Assembly: GCF_002005225.1 (NCBI RefSeq)
Contig: NZ_CP019724.1
Coordinates: 1,798,001-1,862,000, forward strand
Direction of reading: 5' to 3'
DNA length: 64,000 nt
DNA from: Streptomyces pactum
GTDB taxonomy: Bacteria > Actinomycetota > Actinomycetes > Streptomycetales > Streptomycetaceae
A program made the translations under genes and the position numbers. The first letter of the stretch is position 1, and every line of letters starts with the position of its first letter. Shown in pieces: positions 35,738 through 43,935 of the stretch. The notes under the pieces were generated by a model. The model had not been told where the DNA came from, searched no databases, and worked only from the letters and a program-made list of their open reading frames with translations.

Positions 35738-36114
35738 CGTCCGGCCTCCCGCACCTGCCGGCAGCGACCGCAGTAGCGGGCCTGCGGCACGATCGCCAGG
35801 CGTTCGCGGTCGATGGGGCGACGGCACAGATGACAGAGGCCGTAACGGCCCTCGTCCATGCGTTCGAGTGCCGCCTCCACGTCGGCGAGGACCATGCGCG
35901 CGCAGGCCGCGAGCTCGGCCCGCACCTCGGTCCGCGCGGCGGACGGCCGCTGGACCGGCTCGCCGGTGCGGGACGGGACGTCGGCGATCTGCCGGAGCTG
36001 CTCCTCGCGGAACAGCCGCTGCTCGTGGAGGTCGTCCCGGAGCGCGGCGAGGTCCTCGGGCGACAGCCGCCTGTCGCGGTCGTCGATGGTCTGGTGGTTC
36101 ACCACTTCACCCAC
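35734..36114 (-). CDS. DksA/TraR-family C4 zinc-finger protein
   Basis: A 126-residue protein with an N-terminal coiled-coil-forming helical half (ALRDDLHEQRLFREEQLRQI and RAELAACARMVLADVEAALE) and a C-terminal C4 zinc finger, CHLCRRPIDRERL then CGRC. DksA-type proteins bind in the RNA polymerase secondary channel. GTG 36114 is the likely start, with GAGGGGTGAA upstream. It is coupled to the MreB-like gene and only 46 bases downstream of a second DksA-like gene. Confidence 0.85.
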   Translation of the reverse strand: MGEVVNHQTIDDRDRRLSPEDLAALRDDLHEQRLFREEQLRQIADVPSRTGEPVQRPSAARTEVRAELAACARMVLADVEAALERMDEGRYGLCHLCRRPIDRERLAIVPQARYCGRCRQVREAGR

Positions 36115-36160
36115 TTCACCCCTCGGGCGGGGCGGGAGACGAAGACTGGACGGACGGTGG

Positions 36161-36487
36161 TCAGGCGGCGGCGCGGCGCTGGCAGGCGACGCAGTACCGC
36201 GTGTAGGGGAGGATCTCCAGCCGCTCCCCCGGGACGGGCTTGCCGCAGCCGAGGCAGGTGCCGTAGGTGCCCTGCTCGATGCGGGCGAAGGCCTCCTCGA
36301 TCTCCTTGAGCACCCGCTCGATGGCGGCCTTCTGCGCGGACATGAGCTGGTCGTCCGCCTGGCCGCTCTCCGGGAGGGCCCGCAGTTGGGTCAGGCGGGT
36401 GTTGCGGGCGTGTTCGAGGCGCTGGCGCGACTCGTGAGCGGTCAGCCGCTCGGGGCGGGGTTCGATACGGGAGGCGTCGAGCGACAC
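36161..36487 (-). CDS. second DksA/TraR-family zinc-finger protein
   Basis: A 108-residue protein with the same architecture: helical half RLEHARNTRLTQLRALPESG and KAAIERVLKEIEEAFARIEQ, then GTYGTCLGCGKPVPGERLEI and YCVAC, giving a C4 zinc site. The start GTG 36487 has AGAAGGACTCACC upstream. It leads a minus-strand run with the first DksA-like gene and the MreB-like gene, divergent from a two-component system. Possible control of transcription initiation in concert with nucleotide alarmones is inferred from the family. Confidence 0.85.
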   Translation of the reverse strand: MSLDASRIEPRPERLTAHESRQRLEHARNTRLTQLRALPESGQADDQLMSAQKAAIERVLKEIEEAFARIEQGTYGTCLGCGKPVPGERLEILPYTRYCVACQRRAAA

Positions 36488-36675
36488 GGTGAGTCCTTCT
36501 CTCGGGAAGTTCCGCGGGTATGACCGGCGCCGGGCCGATGGGACCCGGTCAGCCTCAACCCTGGCCGCCCCGTCGCGGGAAACCCATCGGGCGCAGGCCC
36601 CATTTGCCCGGGGGCGCAGGATCCACTCGGCGGTGCGCGGGGGCGGCCGGATGGGTGTGCCGCGTCCCGGAAATG

Positions 36676-36688
36676 GGGGTCGGACCCC
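36676..36688. promoter_or_regulatory. palindrome GGGGTCGGACCCC between divergent genes
   Basis: A perfect 6-bp inverted repeat with a 1-base centre (also readable as ATGGGG-N6-CCCCAT) lies in the 280-base region between the DksA-like gene and the histidine kinase. It is a possible site for the adjacent response regulator. Confidence 0.35.
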
Positions 36689-36767
36689 ATCGACCGGCGG
36701 TGGCGGACGGGGCACGCTGGTCGTTTGCCCGGTCGCGACTTGGGCCGCGGGCCCCGCCGAGGGCGCG

Positions 36768-37778
36768 ATGACCGACAGTAGAGGCGTACCAGTCGACGCG
36801 TCGCAGAAGGAGGCGTACCCCCCGGTGTCCCTGTTCTGGCGGATCTTCGGGCTCAACGCGGTGGTGCTGGGCTTCGCCACGGCACTGCTGCTGTGGGCTC
36901 CGGTGACCGTCTCCGTGCCGGTCCTGCTGACCGAGGCCGTCATTCTGGTGGGCGGCCTGGGCGTCATGCTGGTGGCCAACGGCGCCCTGCTGCGCTGGGG
37001 CCTGGCACCCCTGGACCGGCTCACGCGACTGATGACCACCGTCGACCTGCTGCGCCCCGGCCAGCGGCTGCCGGTGTCCGGCGGCGGCGAGGTCGCCGAG
37101 CTGATCCGCACCTTCAACGCCATGCTCGAGCGGCTGGAGCACGAGCGCGCCACGAGCACCGCCCGGGTCCTGCTCGCCCAGGAGGCGGAGCGGCGCCGTA
37201 TCGCCCAGGAGCTGCACGACGAGGTCGGGCAGAGCATGACCGCGATCCTGCTGGTGCTGGGGCGTGCCGCCGACGACGCCGACGAGCCGCTGCGCGAGGA
37301 GTTGCACCAGGCGCAGGAGATCACCCGGGAGAGCCTGGACGAGGTGCGCCGCCTGGTGCGCCGGCTGCGTCCCGGGGTCCTGGACGACCTCGGTCTGATC
37401 AGCGCGCTGTCCTCGCTGACGCACGACTTTGCCACGCACACCGGCCTGCGGGTGGTGCGCCGTTTCGAGGCCGATCTGCCCGATCTGGACCCCGAGACCG
37501 AGCTGGTCCTCTACCGTGTCGCGCAGGAGAGCCTGACCAACGCGGCCCGGCATGCGGACGCCTCCCGGGTGGAGGTGAGCCTGGCCCGTGCCGACGGCGC
37601 GGTGGCGCTCGCCATCGCCGACGACGGCCGCGGCATCGAGGCGGCGTGCGAGGGCGCCGGTATCCGCGGCATGCGCGAACGGGCCCTGCTCATCGGGGCC
37701 GCCCTCGACATCACCTCGGCGCCCGGCGCCGGCACCCGGATCCAGCTCCTCTCACCCGTCCCCAGGAAGCAGCCCTGA
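36768..37778 (+). CDS. NarL-type sensor histidine kinase
   Basis: A 336-residue membrane kinase. Two transmembrane segments (about 25-45 and 48-68; IFGLNAVVLGFATALLLWA and VPVLLTEAVILVGGLGVMLV) have almost no loop between them, so no extracellular sensor domain exists. A HAMP domain (APLDRLTRLMTTVDLLRPGQ), HisKA_3 with phosphorylated His in RRRIAQELHDEVGQSMTAIL, and HATPase_c (QESLTNAARHADAS; DDGRGI) follow. It would phosphorylate the response regulator two bases downstream. With so little outside the membrane, it may sense intramembrane or cytoplasmic cues. Confidence 0.9.
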   Translation: MTDSRGVPVDASQKEAYPPVSLFWRIFGLNAVVLGFATALLLWAPVTVSVPVLLTEAVILVGGLGVMLVANGALLRWGLAPLDRLTRLMTTVDLLRPGQRLPVSGGGEVAELIRTFNAMLERLEHERATSTARVLLAQEAERRRIAQELHDEVGQSMTAILLVLGRAADDADEPLREELHQAQEITRESLDEVRRLVRRLRPGVLDDLGLISALSSLTHDFATHTGLRVVRRFEADLPDLDPETELVLYRVAQESLTNAARHADASRVEVSLARADGAVALAIADDGRGIEAACEGAGIRGMRERALLIGAALDITSAPGAGTRIQLLSPVPRKQP

Positions 37779-37780
37779 CC

Positions 37781-38494
37781 ATGTCCGACCCCTCCCTGCC
37801 CGGTTCCCCCGCGTCCGGACCGGCCCCGGCGCCCGCGGCCGATCCGTCGAGGATCCGCATCCTGCTCGCCGACGACCACGCGCTGGTACGCCGCGGCGTG
37901 CGGCTCATCCTCGACCGGGAGCCGGACCTCGAGGTGGTCGCCGAGGCCGGAGACGGCGCGGAGGCCATCGACATGGCGCGGGCGCACGCCGTCGACCTGG
38001 CCGTCCTGGACATCGCGATGCCCCGGCTGACCGGTCTGCAGGCAGCCCGGGAGCTGGCGGCGCTCAAGCCGGGGCTGCGCATCCTGATGCTGACGATGCA
38101 CGACAACGAGCAGTACCTGTTCCAGGCGCTGAAGTCGGGGGCCTGCGGGTACGTGCTGAAGTCCGTCGCGGACCGCGATCTGGTCGCCGCCTGTCGGGCC
38201 GCGATGCGCGACGAGCCCTTCCTGTACCCGGGCGCGGTGACCGCGCTGATCCGCAACTTCCTGGACCGTGTCCGGCACGGCGAGGAGAGTGCCGACCACA
38301 TCCTCACGCCCCGCGAGGAGGAGGTCCTCAAGCTCGTCGCCGAGGGCCACTCCTCGAAGGAGATCGCCGAGATCCTCTTCATCAGCATCAAGACCGTCCA
38401 GCGGCACCGGGCGAACCTCCTGCAGAAACTCGGTCTGCGCGACCGCCTGGAACTGACCCGCTACGCCATCCGGGCCGGACTCATCGAACCCTGA
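37781..38494 (+). CDS. NarL/FixJ-family response regulator
   Basis: A 237-residue regulator: after a Pro/Ala-rich 22-residue leader the receiver domain has LLADDHALVRRGVRLIL (acidic pocket), DLAVLDIAMPRLTG (phospho-Asp) and YVLKSVADRDLV (Lys). The C-terminal LuxR-type HTH is LTPREEEVLKLVAEGHSSKE, IAEILFISIKTVQRHRANLL. It starts two bases after the kinase stop and forms a two-component pair with it. Targets are unknown; the divergent DksA genes and its own promoter are candidates. Confidence 0.92.
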   Translation: MSDPSLPGSPASGPAPAPAADPSRIRILLADDHALVRRGVRLILDREPDLEVVAEAGDGAEAIDMARAHAVDLAVLDIAMPRLTGLQAARELAALKPGLRILMLTMHDNEQYLFQALKSGACGYVLKSVADRDLVAACRAAMRDEPFLYPGAVTALIRNFLDRVRHGEESADHILTPREEEVLKLVAEGHSSKEIAEILFISIKTVQRHRANLLQKLGLRDRLELTRYAIRAGLIEP

Positions 38495-38632
38495 CACGTC
38501 CGCACGACGCCTGCGAACCGCCCGGAGCCCTGGCCGCCCACTCCCCGTCCGGAGCCCCGGGCTCCCGCTCCTCCGCCCGCCCGACCGTCCGACCGCCCGC
38601 GACGCGTCACCCGCCACGAAAGGGGACGGTGC

Positions 38633-39106
38633 ATGCACCCCGCACGACGCACCGCCCCCGCAGACCGCACCACCCCCGCGGGCCGCACCGCCCCCGCAGG
38701 CCGCGCCGCTGCCCCTCCCGCCCCGGGACACCGGCTCGCGGCGACGCTCGCCGCGCTGCTGGCCGTTCTGCTGGTCCTGGTCCCGGCATGGCCGGTGGCC
38801 GGCGCGGGCACCACCGTCCCGGGACCGGTCCCGGCGCCCGCGGCGACGGCCGTCCCGCATCCGGACGCCGGGTACCACGCGGACGACAACTGTGCCACCG
38901 GCTGCGCGGCCCAGGTCAGGCCCCGGCACGACCACCTAGCCGAGCGTCCGGCGCCACCGGACCGCCTCGCCACCGTCACACGCGCCGCCGGCACCGCCCC
39001 GGCCGCCCACCGGCGGACCTCGGCGGCGCCCCGGCCCGTGCCCGTCTCCCCCGGCCGTGCGAGCCACGACCGCGGGCGGGCTCCCCCCGTCTCCTCCGGT
39101 AACTGA
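38633..39106 (+). CDS. hypothetical protein with one membrane segment
   Basis: A 157-residue protein with a repetitive N-terminus (PA-DRT, PAGRT-AP, about 1-28), one hydrophobic stretch (LAATLAALLAVLLVLVPAWP, about 35-54) and a Pro/Ala/His-rich rest with a Cys pair (NCATGCAAQ, near 86-91). The ribosome site AAAGGGGAC is 6 bases before ATG 38633. Its position between the response regulator and secDF suggests co-transcription. No family is recognised; the membrane segment may be an uncleaved signal anchor. Confidence 0.6.
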   Translation: MHPARRTAPADRTTPAGRTAPAGRAAAPPAPGHRLAATLAALLAVLLVLVPAWPVAGAGTTVPGPVPAPAATAVPHPDAGYHADDNCATGCAAQVRPRHDHLAERPAPPDRLATVTRAAGTAPAAHRRTSAAPRPVPVSPGRASHDRGRAPPVSSGN

Positions 39107-39182
39107 GACAGTCCGTCCTTTCACCTTCCCCCGCCGCGGCCGCGCTCGGCCGCCGCCGTGGCGTGCCTGCCGGAGGCCCGTG

Positions 39183-41525
39183 TTGAAACGTTCTCGTCCC
39201 CGCTCCCGAGCCAACTCCCCGAAGGGGCGGGCGCTCGTCGCCCTCCTCGTGCTGGCCGGAGCCGCGGCCATCGCCCTGACCATGCCGATCCGCCTCGGAC
39301 TCGACCTGCGCGGCGGCACCCAGATCGTGCTGGAGACCAAGTCCACCGAGACCACCGAGGCCGACCGGGAGGCCACCGACCGCACCGTGGAGGTACTGCG
39401 CGGCCGTATCGACGCGCTCGGTGTCGCCGAACCGACCATCGTCCGCTCCGGCGACAACCGCGTCGTCGTCGAGCTGCCCGGCGTCCAGGACCCGAAGAAG
39501 GCGGCCGACGTGCTGGGCCGCACCGCGCAACTCACCGTCCACTCGGTGCTCGGCCCGGCCGAGGCCGGGCAGGAGGCCACCGGGGCCTCGTCCGGCACGG
39601 ACGGCGAGCGCGTGCTGCCGGACGAGTCCGGACAGTCCCTGCGGCTCGCGGACGCCACGCTGAGCGGGCAGGACGTCAAGGGCGCCGACGCCCGCTTCGA
39701 CCAGCAGGGCGGAGCCGGGTGGCACGTCACCGTCGATTTCAAGGACGCGGGCAGCGACCGCTGGGCCGAGGTGACCGGCGAAGCCGCCTGTCACCCGGCC
39801 GGCGATCCGCAGCGCCGCGTCGCCATCGTGCTCGACGACAAGATCATCTCCTCGCCGCAGGTCGATCCCTCCGTGGCCTGCGGGGCGGGCATCGCCGGCG
39901 GCTCCACCCAGATCACCGGCTCCTTCGACGACGCCGAGGCCCGCGAGCTTGCCCTGCTCATCAAGGGCGGCGCCCTGCCCGTACCGGTCGAGACCATCGA
40001 GCAGCGCACCATCGGCGCCACCCTGGGCGACGAGGCCATCTCGGCCGGCGCCTGGGCCGCCGTCATCGGCACCGCGCTGACCGGGTTGTTCATCGTCTTC
40101 GTCTACCGGCTCATGGGCGCCCTCGCGACCGTGGCCCTGCTCTGCTACGGCCTGATCTCCTACGCCGCCCTGGCCGCGATCGGGGCCACCCTGACCCTGC
40201 CCGGCCTGGCCGGCTTCGTGCTGGCCATCGGCATGGCGGTGGACGCCAACGTCCTGGTGTTCGAACGCGCCCGCGAGGAACAGGCCGCCCGCACCCGGCC
40301 GAGTACGCGCTCGTCGCTGACCGCCGGTTTCCGCAGCGCCTTCAGCGCGATCGCCGACTCCAACATCACCACGCTGATCGCCGCCGCCCTGCTGTTCTTC
40401 CTGGCCTCGGGGCCGGTGAAGGGTTTCGGCGTCACCCTGGGCATCGGCGTGCTGGCCTCCATGGTCAGCGCCCTGGTGATCACCCGGGTGCTCGCCGAGT
40501 TCGCCGCGAGCCGCCCGTCGGTCTTCCGCCGCCCGCACATCACGGGCATCTCGACCACCGGCCCGGTGCGTGACGCCCTGCTGCGCCGCGACCCCTTCCT
40601 GATGCGCCGCCCGCGCCGCTGGCTGGCCGCCTCCGCGGTCGTCCTCGTGGTGGCCGGCTCCGGCATCCTGGTCCGCGGCCTCGACTTCGGCATCGAGTTC
40701 ACCGGCGGACGGCTCATCGAGTACTCCACGGCCACCCGGGTCGACGCCGACCGGGCGCGGGACGCCCTCGCCGACGCGGGCTTCCCCCGCGCCGTCGTCC
40801 AGTCCTCCGGCGACAGCGACCTCACCGTGCGCACCGAGAAGCTGACCAACGCGGAGGCGGAGACCGTCACCGAGGCCATCGGCGAGCTGGGCGGCGAGAC
40901 GGAGAAGGTCCGCGACGAGCTGATCGGCCCCAGCCTGGGCGCGGAGCTGCGCAAGGACGCGCTGATCGCCCTGGGCCTGGCCCTGTGCGCCCAGTTGCTG
41001 TATCTCGCCGTCCGTTTCCGGTTGCTGTTCGGCACCGCGGCGGTCGGCGCGCTCGCCCACGACGTGGTGATCCTGGTCGGTGTGTTCGCCTGGCTGGGCA
41101 AGCCGATCGACGGGGTCTTCCTGGCCGCGCTGCTGACCGTGATCGGCTACTCGGTCAACGACTCGGTCGTCCTCTTCGACCGCATCCGGGAGCTGCTCGG
41201 CGGCAAGGAGCGGAAGGCTCCGTTCGCCCGGCTCACGAACCAGGCGATCCTGCAGACCCTGCCGCGCACGGTCAACACGGGCCTGGGCGCGGTGCTGATC
41301 CTCGCCTCACTGGCCGTCCTCGCCGACGACTCGCTCACCGACTTCGCCCTCGCCCTGCTGATCGGTGTGGGGGTCGGCACGTACTCCTCGGTGTTCACCG
41401 CGTCTCCGCTGGCCATCGAGATGCACGACCGCGGCACCGGGTCCCGCCCCACCCGCCGCGAGGGCCGGAGCACGGAGCGGAAGAAGGTGCCGGCGAGCCG
41501 CACGGAACGGCAGGAGGTCTTGTAG
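39183..41525 (+). CDS. secDF: fused protein-export membrane protein SecDF
   Basis: A fusion of about 780 residues, SecD then SecF, which uses the proton gradient to help preprotein translocation through SecYEG. SecD motifs: IRLGLDLRGGTQIVLE (about 30-45), the P1 periplasmic region, and LAIGMAVDANVLVFERAREE in a transmembrane helix. SecF motifs: LDFGIEFTGGRLIEYS and VIGYSVNDSVVLFDRIRELL. Twelve membrane helices are expected. GGAGG at 39172-39176 gives six-base spacing to TTG 39183; GTG 39180, one codon earlier, is the alternative. Streptomyces also have separate secD and secF, so this is the second, fused copy. Confidence 0.92.
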   Translation: MKRSRPRSRANSPKGRALVALLVLAGAAAIALTMPIRLGLDLRGGTQIVLETKSTETTEADREATDRTVEVLRGRIDALGVAEPTIVRSGDNRVVVELPGVQDPKKAADVLGRTAQLTVHSVLGPAEAGQEATGASSGTDGERVLPDESGQSLRLADATLSGQDVKGADARFDQQGGAGWHVTVDFKDAGSDRWAEVTGEAACHPAGDPQRRVAIVLDDKIISSPQVDPSVACGAGIAGGSTQITGSFDDAEARELALLIKGGALPVPVETIEQRTIGATLGDEAISAGAWAAVIGTALTGLFIVFVYRLMGALATVALLCYGLISYAALAAIGATLTLPGLAGFVLAIGMAVDANVLVFERAREEQAARTRPSTRSSLTAGFRSAFSAIADSNITTLIAAALLFFLASGPVKGFGVTLGIGVLASMVSALVITRVLAEFAASRPSVFRRPHITGISTTGPVRDALLRRDPFLMRRPRRWLAASAVVLVVAGSGILVRGLDFGIEFTGGRLIEYSTATRVDADRARDALADAGFPRAVVQSSGDSDLTVRTEKLTNAEAETVTEAIGELGGETEKVRDELIGPSLGAELRKDALIALGLALCAQLLYLAVRFRLLFGTAAVGALAHDVVILVGVFAWLGKPIDGVFLAALLTVIGYSVNDSVVLFDRIRELLGGKERKAPFARLTNQAILQTLPRTVNTGLGAVLILASLAVLADDSLTDFALALLIGVGVGTYSSVFTASPLAIEMHDRGTGSRPTRREGRSTERKKVPASRTERQEVL

Positions 41526-41573
41526 CGCCTCTACAGGGCGCCGCAAGCACCCGTAGCGGCTTGCGACACCCGT

Positions 41574-41639
41574 AGGGACTCATAGGGCCTTGTAAGGCCT
41601 CATAGGGACTCGTAGGGACTCATAGGGACCCTACGAGTC
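41574..41639. terminator. terminator region with GGGACTCRTA repeats
   Basis: After secDF a run of decamer-like units (GGGACTCATA, GGGACTCGTA) leads into a perfect 11-bp hairpin: GACTCGTAGGG (41607-41617) and CCCTACGAGTC (41629-41639), loop 11. Additional small stems lie upstream: GGCCTT-GT-AAGGCC (41586-41599) and CGCAAGC / GCTTGCG (41542-41565). It separates the convergent secDF and GntR genes. Confidence 0.7.
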
Positions 41640-41685
41640 TTCGCAGGAGTCCGGTCGGGAGGGGTTCGCGTCCGCGGCGTCGCGC

Positions 41686-42555
41686 TCAGCGTGGCTGGCC
41701 GAAGTGCTCCCCCACCAGGGTCCGCACCATGTCCGGGTCGCCGGCGATCAGCGCGTCCAGCAGCGCCGTGTGTTCGTGCGCGTCGGCGATCAGGTCCGCC
41801 CGCCCCCGTACCGCGGGAGCCCCGGCCGGCGGCCACTGGGCACGGCGGTGCAGGTCGGCGGCGATTCGGACGAGCTGGTCGTTGCCGGCCAGCGCGAGCA
41901 CCGCGCGGTGGAAGGCGCGGTCGGCCTCGGCGTACGTGGCCGGGCAGCCGGACGACGCGGCCCGGACGGTGGCCTCGGCGAGGGGCCGCAGCTCCGCCCA
42001 GCGTTCGGCGGGCACCGTACGGGCCAGGCGCAGCAGCACCGGGACTTCGAGCAGGGCGCGGACCTCGGCCAGCTCGGCCAGTTCCCGGTCGCCGCGCTCG
42101 ACGACGCGGAAGCCCCGGTTGGGGACGACCTCGACGGCGCCCTCCAGGGCGAGCTGCTGCATGGCCTCCCGTACGGGGGTGGCCGAGACGCCGAACCGCT
42201 CGCCGAGCACGGGTGCCGAGTAGACCTCGCCGGGCCGCAGCTCCCCGGAGACCAGCGCGGTGCGCAGGGCGTCGAGGATCTGCCCGCGCACGGAGGAACG
42301 CTGGACGAGTACGCGCGGGCGGTGCGGCGGAGGTTCGCCGTGCGTGTGCTCGCCGCGCGCGGCCCCGGCCGGTTCCCCGGCCCCGCACACCCGGTCCCGG
42401 TCCATGTCCGCGACGCCCGGCTGCGCCGGAACCCGCACCGATGCGGCCGGTTCGACCCGTGCCGATGCGGCCGGTTCGCGGACCGGTCCGGGCGACTCGG
42501 CGGTGCGGACCCGCCCGGCCCCTGTGCCTGCGGGACCCCGCGCGCTCGGCTTCAC
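41686..42555 (-). CDS. GntR/FadR-family transcriptional regulator
   Basis: 289 residues. An unusual Ala/Arg/Pro-rich N-terminal extension of about 80 residues precedes the winged helix (VRGQILDALRTALVSGELRP, VYSAPVLGERFGVSATPVRE, AMQQLALEGAVEVVPNRGFR). The C-terminal FCD all-helical ligand domain follows, with AEADRAFHRAVLALAGN and DAHEHTALLDALIAGD supplying the usual Asp/His metal-binding residues. The start GTG 42555 has AGGAGG 4 bases upstream, which supports the long N-terminus. The effector is unknown, and no enzyme gene adjoins it on the same strand. Confidence 0.87.
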   Translation of the reverse strand: MKPSARGPAGTGAGRVRTAESPGPVREPAASARVEPAASVRVPAQPGVADMDRDRVCGAGEPAGAARGEHTHGEPPPHRPRVLVQRSSVRGQILDALRTALVSGELRPGEVYSAPVLGERFGVSATPVREAMQQLALEGAVEVVPNRGFRVVERGDRELAELAEVRALLEVPVLLRLARTVPAERWAELRPLAEATVRAASSGCPATYAEADRAFHRAVLALAGNDQLVRIAADLHRRAQWPPAGAPAVRGRADLIADAHEHTALLDALIAGDPDMVRTLVGEHFGQPR

Positions 42556-42666
42556 GGGCCCTCCTGTGGGATGTGTCGGTACTTGGGGTCATTACGGCGG
42601 GTTGTCACCTGTCCGTCAAGCACCATAAGGGCAGGGGCCGTCAGTTCAAATCCCAAAGATCTTGGG

Positions 42667-42685
42667 TAAGGTAAGGCTTACCTCA
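42667..42685 (+). promoter_or_regulatory. iron box (DmdR1/IdeR-type operator)
   Basis: TAAGGTAAGGCTTACCTCA matches 15 of 19 positions of the iron-box consensus TTAGGTTAGGCTAACCTAA. It overlaps a plausible -10 box (TAAGGT, 42667-42672) placed 16 bases after TTCAAA (42645-42650), the arrangement expected for repression by iron-loaded DmdR1. The next gene codes for an FhuF-like reductase. Confidence 0.8.
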
Positions 42686-42722
42686 AGCAGCCCGTTGTTC
42701 GAACGTGGATCGGTGGTCCCGC

Positions 42723-43568
42723 ATGCGTGTCGCCCGCTCGGCCTTCACAGCCGCCTACGCGCGCCTGTCCGAGGTGCTCCCGGGGCTGGGCGTCACCGAG
42801 GTGGACCCGGCCGGCGAGGTCCCGCGCGGCGGCGGCTGGGTCGCGGCCGACGCGCTCGCCGCGGGCGGGGCGGAGCTGGAGGCCTTCCTCGCCTGGGACG
42901 ACGCCCAGGTGGTCCGGGACTACGGGCAGCGGGCCCGGCCGGACGTGGTCGCGAGCTTCGGACTGCACCGGTACGCGTGGCCGGCCTGCCTGCTGATCAC
43001 CGTGCCGTGGTTCCTGCACCGCCGGGTGCCCCGCTACCCCGTGACCCGCGTCGCCTACGACCGCTCGGCGGCAGGCCTCCCCCTCGGCCGCATGGCCGTG
43101 CGGCCCGAGGACTTCGCCTGCCTGCCCGGCGATCCGGCCGCCGCGCTGCCCGGCGCCCGCGTGGTCGCCGACGAGGAGGCACTGCGGGCCGAGGTGCGCG
43201 CCGCGGTCGCCGAGCACATGGAACCGGTGCTGGCGGGGTTCGGGCCGCGCATGCGGCGGCGCGGACGCGCCCTGTGGGGCATGGCGACCGACGAGGTCGT
43301 CGAGGGCCTGTGGTACGTCGCCCATCTGCTCGGTGAGCAGGAGCGGGCGCGGCACGAGCTGGAGTCGCTGCTGCCGGGCGCGACCAAGCCGTACGTCGGC
43401 AAGGCGGCGTTCCGCGAGCTGACCGGACCTGACGGCGAGTCACTGCACACCCGGGACCGGGCGAGCTGCTGCATGTTCTACACGCTGCGCCCCGAGGACA
43501 CCTGCGCCACCTGCCCGCGCACCTGCGACGCGGACCGCGTCGGCAAGCTGCTCGCCACGGCGGGTTGA
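42723..43568 (+). CDS. FhuF-like siderophore-iron reductase
   Basis: A 281-residue protein of the ferric iron reductase FhuF family. The C-terminal [2Fe-2S] ligand motif is present as CCMFYTLRPEDTCATC (CC-x11-C-x2-C). Helical segments with WPACLLITVPWFLHRRVP and VVEGLWYVAHLLGEQERARH precede it. FhuF-like proteins reduce Fe(III) in siderophores inside the cell. I use ATG 42723; GTG 42705 is a possible earlier start. The iron box upstream indicates induction when iron is scarce. It is followed by a tandem-repeat spacer. Confidence 0.87.
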   Translation: MRVARSAFTAAYARLSEVLPGLGVTEVDPAGEVPRGGGWVAADALAAGGAELEAFLAWDDAQVVRDYGQRARPDVVASFGLHRYAWPACLLITVPWFLHRRVPRYPVTRVAYDRSAAGLPLGRMAVRPEDFACLPGDPAAALPGARVVADEEALRAEVRAAVAEHMEPVLAGFGPRMRRRGRALWGMATDEVVEGLWYVAHLLGEQERARHELESLLPGATKPYVGKAAFRELTGPDGESLHTRDRASCCMFYTLRPEDTCATCPRTCDADRVGKLLATAG

Positions 43569-43581
43569 GCCACCCGCGGCC

Positions 43582-43671
43582 GGACTCGGGCGCGGTGAAC
43601 TCGGGCGCGGTGAACTCGGGCGCGGTGAACTCGGGCGCGGTGAACTCGGGCGCGGTGAACTCGGGCGCGAC
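43582..43671. repeat. 15-bp tandem repeat GAACTCGGGCGCGGT
   Basis: Four exact copies begin at 43597, 43612, 43627 and 43642, flanked by diverged copies at 43582 and 43657. They start 14 bases after the fhuF-like stop. The rest of the 367-base gap up to 43935 holds AT-richer sequence with GGTTAAGATC and GTCTTATTCG that may contain the promoter of the DUF2637 gene, but no clear site. Confidence 0.9.
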
Positions 43672-43935
43672 CGCCACCAAGATGGTCGGTTAAGATCACC
43701 GGCGTCGTTTCACAACTCCCTCACGAGCCGCGGGAACTTTCCGTGGAACCACCCGTACGGGTAGTCTTATTCGAACTCAACTCCCGCCCCTCATGCGGCA
43801 GTTCGAGCGGAGCACCGCCCTGGGCCTCCCTTCACCCTCCCTTGGCTGCCTCTTGCCCCGAAACCCCTTGAGGGCCGCCGGGTTTGGGCCACCATGGCGG
43901 GCGTTACGCCCTATCCCAATGCAAGGGACCCCCAG

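Noticed and set aside
36768..38494. horizontally acquired two-component system
   Set aside because: Base composition, codon use and neighbours are the same as the surrounding core genes.
42641..42662. tRNA T-loop-like sequence GTTCAAATC
   Set aside because: Flanking bases do not form the 5-bp T stem, and no anticodon or acceptor arms are present.
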